From NCBI GenBank assembly GCA_947095535.1, contig OX352772.1, positions 32,197,445 to 32,261,444 on the forward strand: a DNA stretch of 64,000 nucleotides. The letters are read 5' to 3'. Numbering within the stretch: the stretch's first letter is position 1; the number at the start of each line of letters is the position of its first letter. This DNA is from Poecilobothrus nobilitatus (Eukaryota > Arthropoda > Insecta > Diptera > Dolichopodidae). A program made the translations under genes and the position numbers. Under the pieces are notes generated by a model that searched no databases, was not told where the DNA came from, and saw nothing but the letters and a program-made list of their open reading frames with translations. Shown piece by piece: positions 57,950 through 64,000 of the stretch.

Positions 57950-58890
57950 AAGTCCTCTTATTTTTTTTTTTGAATACACCGAAGTTAGATAAAATTTTCA
58001 ATTCTCGTTGAAGGGTTTTAAGCAATTATATAGAGAATTATTTCTTTGGTTTCCGGTTCTAAATAAGGAGAGATGAAAATTTGATTTGCACCTAGTGTTG
58101 TGCGAGTCAATGTCGCTAATTTTCTATTTATAATAAAGTTGTGTTTCAGTAGGTTATTTACTATTTTAAAAGCAGTACAGCGCAATTCATATCTATTTAT
58201 ATTGGTAAGACTAAAATGTTATTGAGGATTTAACAAGTGAGAGGGGTATTGAATAGGTAGATTTTTAATGATTTTAAGGCATTTTTTGTGCATAATTTCT
58301 AGCTTATTTAAGTATATTTGGGGAGTCCTACTCCAAATAGGATTTAGATAACTAATATGTGAATTGTTATGAAATTAATATATTGCAATTAAAGCATTAG
58401 TTGATAGAAAATTACGTAATCTTCTTAATATGAAGATGGGGAAATTTTTTTTATTATTTCATCGATGTGGCAACTCCAACTTGACTTACTATAAATAATT
58501 AGACCTAAATAATTACATTATTTTACAATTTCTAAGGACTCATTTTTGTAAGGAAAATTACCATCAATATTAAAAATTTTATTTTCAAAGAGTAAAATTT
58601 TGGTTTGTTTCAAATTTAAAACTAAACGATCTTTCTTAACCATTCTTCATTTAAATGAAGATCATGGCGGATCGAGTTTCTAATTAAAAGCTGGTCGTCA
58701 TCTGCATATTTCAAGACTGCATCATATGCAAACAATTGCAAGTGGCCTTTCAGTTCTAATTTCGTAATATTATCAATATATAATTTAAAGAATAGAGGCC
58801 CTAAAACAACAACTGATCATTAGGAATCAAAAGGAACAACTGAATTGTTTAGTTTCTAATTCACCATACTTATTTCAGTTTATTATTCTA
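57950..58890 (-). pseudogene. Jockey-like reverse transcriptase pseudogene
   Basis: On the minus strand one frame gives VVLGPLFFKLYIDNI, then KYADDDQLLIRNS, with the catalytic YADD encoded at 58697-58708 (YADDDQ at 58691-58708). It continues DLHLNEEWL, LVLNLKQTKILLF, NYLGLIIYS and SCHIDEII. Frameshifted continuation gives GVGLPKYT, MHKKCLKIIKNLPIQYPSHL and NRYELRCTAFKIVNNLLKHN. This is the palm-to-thumb part of a non-LTR reverse transcriptase. Two consecutive stops precede VVVLGPLFF, and more stops follow, so it is dead. Its sequence differs from the copy at 45956-47338. The 3' tail is not obvious; poly-T at 57960-57971 may be it. Confidence 0.72.
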
Positions 58891-61800
58891 CTTCTTCGAA
58901 TGTTTTCGAAGATTTTAAATATTTATAAGAATAGCAAATCTCTTGGAGAAGAGGTAATACAATTTTTTAATAGGAATTGAAAGGGTTTTAAGCAATGTGT
59001 CGGCAAAAGAAATATTGTGTTATGACTTGATTTGAATAAATTTTGCAAACTATAGGATATCTGTACATCATTACGACGATTTACGCTTACAGCTTTCGTT
59101 TATCATTAAAATAAGTGTAGTTTTTGCAGTGTAGCTAATTTTCTTTAAGTTTTCTAATAAATTTTTCTTATATATCTGCAATTTTATAAAATTTACGAAA
59201 AACTGAGAAAATTTTAATCTATAAAAAAAAACCCAAAACTAATCATAACGACATCAGATTAAGTGTAACTAATACATAACAGTAGCAGTATAATTGTGGT
59301 ATAAATCTTAAAAGAATGAAACTTATTAACATCAACTTTTTATATATAGACTCTCCAACTTTTAAGATGGAGTTCCAGTTTCATTTCTAGAATTTAATGA
59401 TTACTAATGCATAAATTAGCTCAGTCTTCATTAATAAAAAAAAACAAACTCCCCAATTTAGTTAAACGGGTTCCTTTAACATTATCAAAGGGTCAAAGTA
59501 ATTAATGTAAAAAGTCTTTTATGTAATGTAGATTTCAATGTATTGCCTTATTTACAAAAACTATTGTTATAACCTAAATTTAAAATTTTGAAGTAATTAA
59601 AATATATATATTATATTGTTCAACTTTTCAAAAAATTTAAATTTTCAAGAATTATCTTGAAGAAAATATAAATCAGCTAAACAGAAATGTGAATAGTATA
59701 ATATTATCTTTCTTGTAATTTATTTTTTGTTTTTAAATATAAATTATATATATATTTATTTAGTTTTATTAATAAAAAAAACAACTATAATTTCCCAATT
59801 TGAAAATAAATATGAAAAATACCAGAATCCAAAAAAAACAAACAATTTGTAACCCCATGAAATTAAAATTATTAAAGCAATATTAAAAATTATTTTATAG
59901 TTTCATTTTATGGTACATATAAATTTACCAATATATACACCAACATACTTTATATATAAATAAGTTTAAAAAAGAATTAGTTTTGCAATATGCAGTATCT
60001 TTATATATTTTCCTAATTTCCAGAAAAACTTTACTAATATTTATTGTTTTACATAAATTTTCGCAGGATTTATTACTTATTTTTTTTTAGGGGTAAAAAT
60101 TTTAAAGAAAAATTCCATTTTCATCTGTGAAAAATTTTCAAATAAAATATTTTCGTATTAAATCTCTTAAGACTTACGTAAAAAAAAAAAAAAAATAATG
60201 ATGGTACAAAATCTCTAAATATAAAATTTATAAAAATAATATAAAATATTTTCAGTTTTTATATTAAATTTGAATGTTGAAATTTTCTTAGAAATTAAAA
60301 AACGTATATATGTATATCTTATGCGTTTTCTAGAAATTGTAGCTATTTTTTATAGAATTTTATCCAGTAATATTACTTTTCATTTGATATTAATCATTTA
60401 AAGAGAACTCAAATAATTAAATTAAATGGAAAACTTTTAATAATTACTTTACTGAATACCTTCTATAATCATTAGAAAGATAAAGTATCAATATTCTCTT
60501 CTGAAACTGTCTTTCATTATGTCTTACGCGTAATAAACAGAATTTTAAATTAAAAGGCTATAGTTAGTTATTGTAATTAAAATGCTGTCCTTTAAAAAAT
60601 CTTAAATTTCGGTTCAAATTTTTATTCTTTATAATTCACTATACTCAATTTTGACAAATTATTTAAAATAATAATGACATTTGACAAGTAAAATTAAATT
60701 ATGATATGTCATAGAGAAAATAAAATAATTTATTCGCCTAAGTATATGCAATCTAATCTTCTTTGAATATTAATTTTTTTTTTTATCATTAAGTGTTTTT
60801 ATTCCACTATGGCAAATGGTATATGGTATATTTGCAATGGTAATGGTGTATTCGCAATTTATTAATTTATTTAAAAAAAAAAAACAGTTTTTAGACAATA
60901 AAAAAATTGATAAAAAAGAATATCACCACAAATGAACAATTATTTTAATTGTTTTTGTTTGTGGTGAATTTGCTGACATAAATATTATCAATTGGTATTT
61001 TTGTTTTTTTTTTGCATTTAGTTTTTGTTATATAATTGTTTAACTGAACTTGTTCCAATCTTTGTACAAATTAGGAATCAAGATTCAATAATTTGAAGCT
61101 AAAAGAATTTTACTTTAATGGAAAATTTATTGCTTTTCTGTTTTCTAAAGCTGTTTTTATATTTCCTTTGCTTTATTTTACAATAACATATTTTATCTAC
61201 TAAAAAAAATTTTTTGTTTAAATCAATTTGTATAATACATTTTATTTTAATTGCTTTTCCTTTACAAATAAAATATATGTTATAGAAGAATTTTATTTTT
61301 TATTTTAAACTAACCATTATATAAAATTGAATAATATGTTTATTTCTGTTTTGTTGAACATTAGGAAATCATTGATTATAAAAATCGTTTGGTTTTCAAT
61401 TTGATTGTAGCAGTGTGGCTTTTAGCATTGTTTAATTCTTAACTCAAATTAACAGAAAGGAAAATTTTGACTTTAGATTGAAAAACAAACAACTCTTCAC
61501 CTTTTTGTTAGTTTTTTTAGCGTACAATTTGATGTAACTTTAGATTTATTTAAGGAAAATATTTTATAAATTGATATATACTTGGTTAAACGTCTTCAAA
61601 TCATTCAGTTTCACTTTATCGTTTTTGGTCCATTTGATTTTTTCAGGTACATAATATTCTCTGCAGAAGATATATTTAAAACACCTTTTAGCAACCTTTT
61701 AAATTAATTGCCAAAGTAAATAGTTTGTCTACTATTTTTTTTAATGGATATTTTTAATTAACTAAAGAATTTATTTGGTTAACTTTTGATGTCAACGACT

Positions 61801-63253
61801 CGCAAAATTTTAAAGATATGTAAATTATTTAAGAAATTCAAATGCAAAAAATAATCCTTAATAGAATATTACAAGTTTTTGCATTTAATGAGTCCATTTC
61901 TCGGGAAAATATATAGTAAAACCTACTTTGATTCTTGTAAACTTTATCTAAACGAATGGTCGGATAATTCGTGCTGAAAATCGTTTCAATCGTTCAAAGA
62001 GAGATCAAATATTAATGTTTTATAATTTCTTAACTGAAACCCACATCCAACGTACAACAATTTATTGATCTTAGAGTAATGTTTTGTCTTTATTTAAGAA
62101 TATTGTTTATAACTATTTATCTGTCAGAATTGTGTTCTCAGCCTGAATTTCTTAAATAAACAAAAAAACATGTTTTTATTTTTTATAAAATTAAAAAACC
62201 TTAAAAATTCGAAAAATTCTTTTTTTGGTTACAGGAATTTCCTAAAGAAAATTTATATTTTTATTTTTTTGAAATTACCATTACCTGATTTTTTTTTTAT
62301 TTGGTAAAATATGTCAAAGAAATTTGGTTTTTCCTTCCCAGAAAACGGAGCTCTTTAAATTCCACATATAATTTTAAGGATATTTCTCACTTTTCCGGTT
62401 GTTCAAGTAGAAAACAAAATTTTCCGAAATAAATTTTTTCTTAGATTTTATCCAGAGAAAATCCTTTCAAACCCAAATCTACATTCCTTTGTGAAGGAAA
62501 ACATATGTCCTGTATGTTATTAATTTTTACAAGGATTGTTGTAGGTGTTTGTTTGTTTTTTAGTATACTATGTTGTCCTTCAAAATGATTTTATTGGAAA
62601 ATAGAAGAAACTAGAAGCAATATTTTATAGCATAATTCTAAAGAACTTAAAAAAATTTTGTTTTTATTTTTCATTGGTTGATTTGAGTAAAATTGTAGTT
62701 CTTAGTGAAAGGAATGACCATAAAATAGAAATCGGAAATAATTTAATATGTAGATTTGGTTTGTTTTCCTTTTTAACATAGTTTTGAATTTAGTTTTTGT
62801 TGGTTTTGATTGTTGATCCGATTTTGAAAATTTTTTTTTTATATTATTATTCAAGAATAAAAGAAGAGCTTTTCGAAATTAAGTGATAAATTTTGAAAGA
62901 TGTCACAAGTAAAAAAAAGAAAACAAATAGTTTTTTTTACAGAGTTTAAAGAAATTTGAATTTTGTAAAGTTATTCAACTTTTTTTGTAAATGAATATTT
63001 ATATTTTATTAACCTTAATTTTGGCATAGATTTTTGGTTAGATATAAAGATACAAAGCAAATTAGACTCGAAAAAAATTGAGATAAAAGAAAAAAAAAAA
63101 ACCTGATAATAAATAATTTTTTGATTCTTTTGTTGATATGAAAAAGAATTATATATTTCATTAAACACTAATATTTGAAAGAGCTTTAATTAATTAGTTA
63201 GATCAACAGAGTGAGTTTTGGAATGGTATTAATATTTTTAAGACAAATGCACA
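58891..63253. other. 4.4-kb A/T-rich spacer
   Basis: The longest featureless stretch in the window. It holds homopolymers, TATA runs and no coding frame of interest. The only local repeat is ATGGTATATGGTATATTTGCAATGG with a near copy just after it (60817-60860). Confidence 0.5.
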
Positions 63254-63539
63254 GAGTTTTATTTATTTATTTATTTATATTAATATTACATACATAAATG
63301 TAATGCAATATTATTGAACCATATCGGCTACTAAGGCCATTATAGGTTTTTCATACTATTATTAAATTATATACTAATATTATTTATTTTGTTTATATTA
63401 TATACTATATATTTACATTATATTTGGTCGTAAGGGGGGTATGTAAAGAAAAAAAACACTGCAGGGATCGAACCCACACTCATTCGGTTAATACGCCATA
63501 CGGCTACCCACTAGGCTACCGAAGCCCCCACCGAGTTTT
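63254..63539 (-). mobile_element. tRNA-derived SINE, type 2, with (AAAT)n tail
   Basis: On the minus strand the head GCTTCGGTAGCCTAGTGGG holds the A box TAGCCTAGTGG (63508-63518), and the B box GGTTCGATCC lies at 63465-63474. After it comes CCCCCCTTACGACC (63428-63441), nearly the same as CCCCCTTACGAC in SINE type 1, then a long A/T body with CCTTAGTAGCCGATATGG and a (TAAA)n tail (63258-63280). The heptamer GAGTTTT at 63254-63260 and 63533-63539 could be the target duplication. It abuts the A-tail of the Jockey-like copy E4. Confidence 0.75.
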
Positions 63540-64000
63540 TTTTTTTTTTTTATTCTTACTTTTTATTTATTTCTTCTGTTTCTGTTTACATCCTTAAAAA
63601 GTTTACAAAATTAGATTAACTTAATGTTTAAATTGATTTACATGTAAAAATAATAATTTTTATTTTGTAAATTTTGGTTTTCTTTTCTTAATTTACTCTT
63701 CTGTATTTAACAAATAATAATTTTATATGTATTTGAATTTCTTTTATATACTAATTGTAAAAAACATATCTAAAAACCAATTAATTATTTTTTTATATGT
63801 TAAAAATAAAAGCTTAAAAACTAACTTAACCTACTAGACTATGAAAAAAAAAAAAAAAGAAAAAAATAAAATAAAACTTTAATATCAAACTATTACAGAG
63901 TCAATTTAATTTTTTAACCACCAGTAATCTTTATAGACACACATATCCCTATTTGGAATATGGGTGTCGTGTATTTTAAACTCCCAATGTCAACACTATT
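63536..64000 (-). pseudogene. Jockey-like non-LTR retrotransposon 3' end, copy E4 (runs off the window)
   Basis: On the minus strand, from the right edge: SVDIGSLK, then stop-broken frames to KDYWWLKN and a stop near 63920, matching IVIGSLK...NYWWLEE of copy E2. The 3' UTR phrase AATTTTGTAAACTTTTTAAG and an A-rich tail (poly-T at 63536-63550) parallel E2. The rest of the element should lie beyond position 64000. Confidence 0.6.

Noticed and set aside
63465..63518. Functional tRNA gene
   Set aside because: A and B boxes are good, but no acceptor stem closes the structure and a SINE body with a microsatellite tail follows.

Overview
This window is a stretch of strongly A+T-rich eukaryotic DNA with no host gene that I can support. 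Nothing looks bacterial: there are no operons, no Shine-Dalgarno spacing and no long open frames. The longest frame is 146 codons and lies inside a transposon. The source is most likely a fly (Diptera). The best evidence is a set of DINE-1/Helentron-like repeats with sub-terminal inverted motifs, a (GTCC)n microsatellite block and a 3' hairpin. Dipteran-looking non-LTR retrotransposon remnants, tRNA-derived SINEs and TACATATG-type simple repeats agree with this. The window could be intergenic, a very large intron or heterochromatin; the sequence alone does not decide.

Layout. 0-9.4 kb: A/T-rich sequence with a ~130-bp tandem repeat (0.96-1.31 kb), a palindrome (1.95-2.13 kb), a three-fold tandem copy of a retroelement 3' module (3.1-3.4 kb), a pogo/Tigger-like MITE with TA flanks (3676-4237) and a retroelement tail and RNase H relic (6.3-7.05 kb). 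9.4-18 kb: a foldback element whose arms are tandem arrays (9381-10054), a second RNase H relic, Helentron-like copy A1, a tRNA-like relic, three copies of an unclassified ~200-bp repeat, and the first Jockey-like 3' end. 18.5-21.2 kb: Helentron-like A2, split by a Jockey-like insertion with a 12-bp target-site duplication. 21.5-28.6 kb: two copies of a tRNA-derived SINE, several family B Helentron-like copies, and non-LTR 3' ends. 31-38.2 kb: a candidate MITE, Helentron-like C1, then a TIR element with a perfect 8-bp target-site duplication (34855-37707) that contains Helentron-like C2, which itself carries about ten copies of a 146-bp tandem repeat; a hAT-like MITE follows. 38.8-42.3 kb: Helentron-like A3 and B1 in the same orientation. 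45.2-47.3 kb: two non-LTR elements on the minus strand, one with a recognisable reverse transcriptase domain. 51.6-58.9 kb: decayed reverse transcriptase pieces and more B copies. 63.2-64 kb: a second SINE type abutting a Jockey-like element that runs off the window.

How it fits together. Everything recognisable is selfish DNA, and no element here is autonomous. Non-LTR copies are 5'-truncated and frameshifted. The three Helentron-like families carry no Rep/helicase frame. The most informative structures are the nested insertions, which give relative ages, and the Helentron-like families A, B and C, which share body blocks while having different termini.
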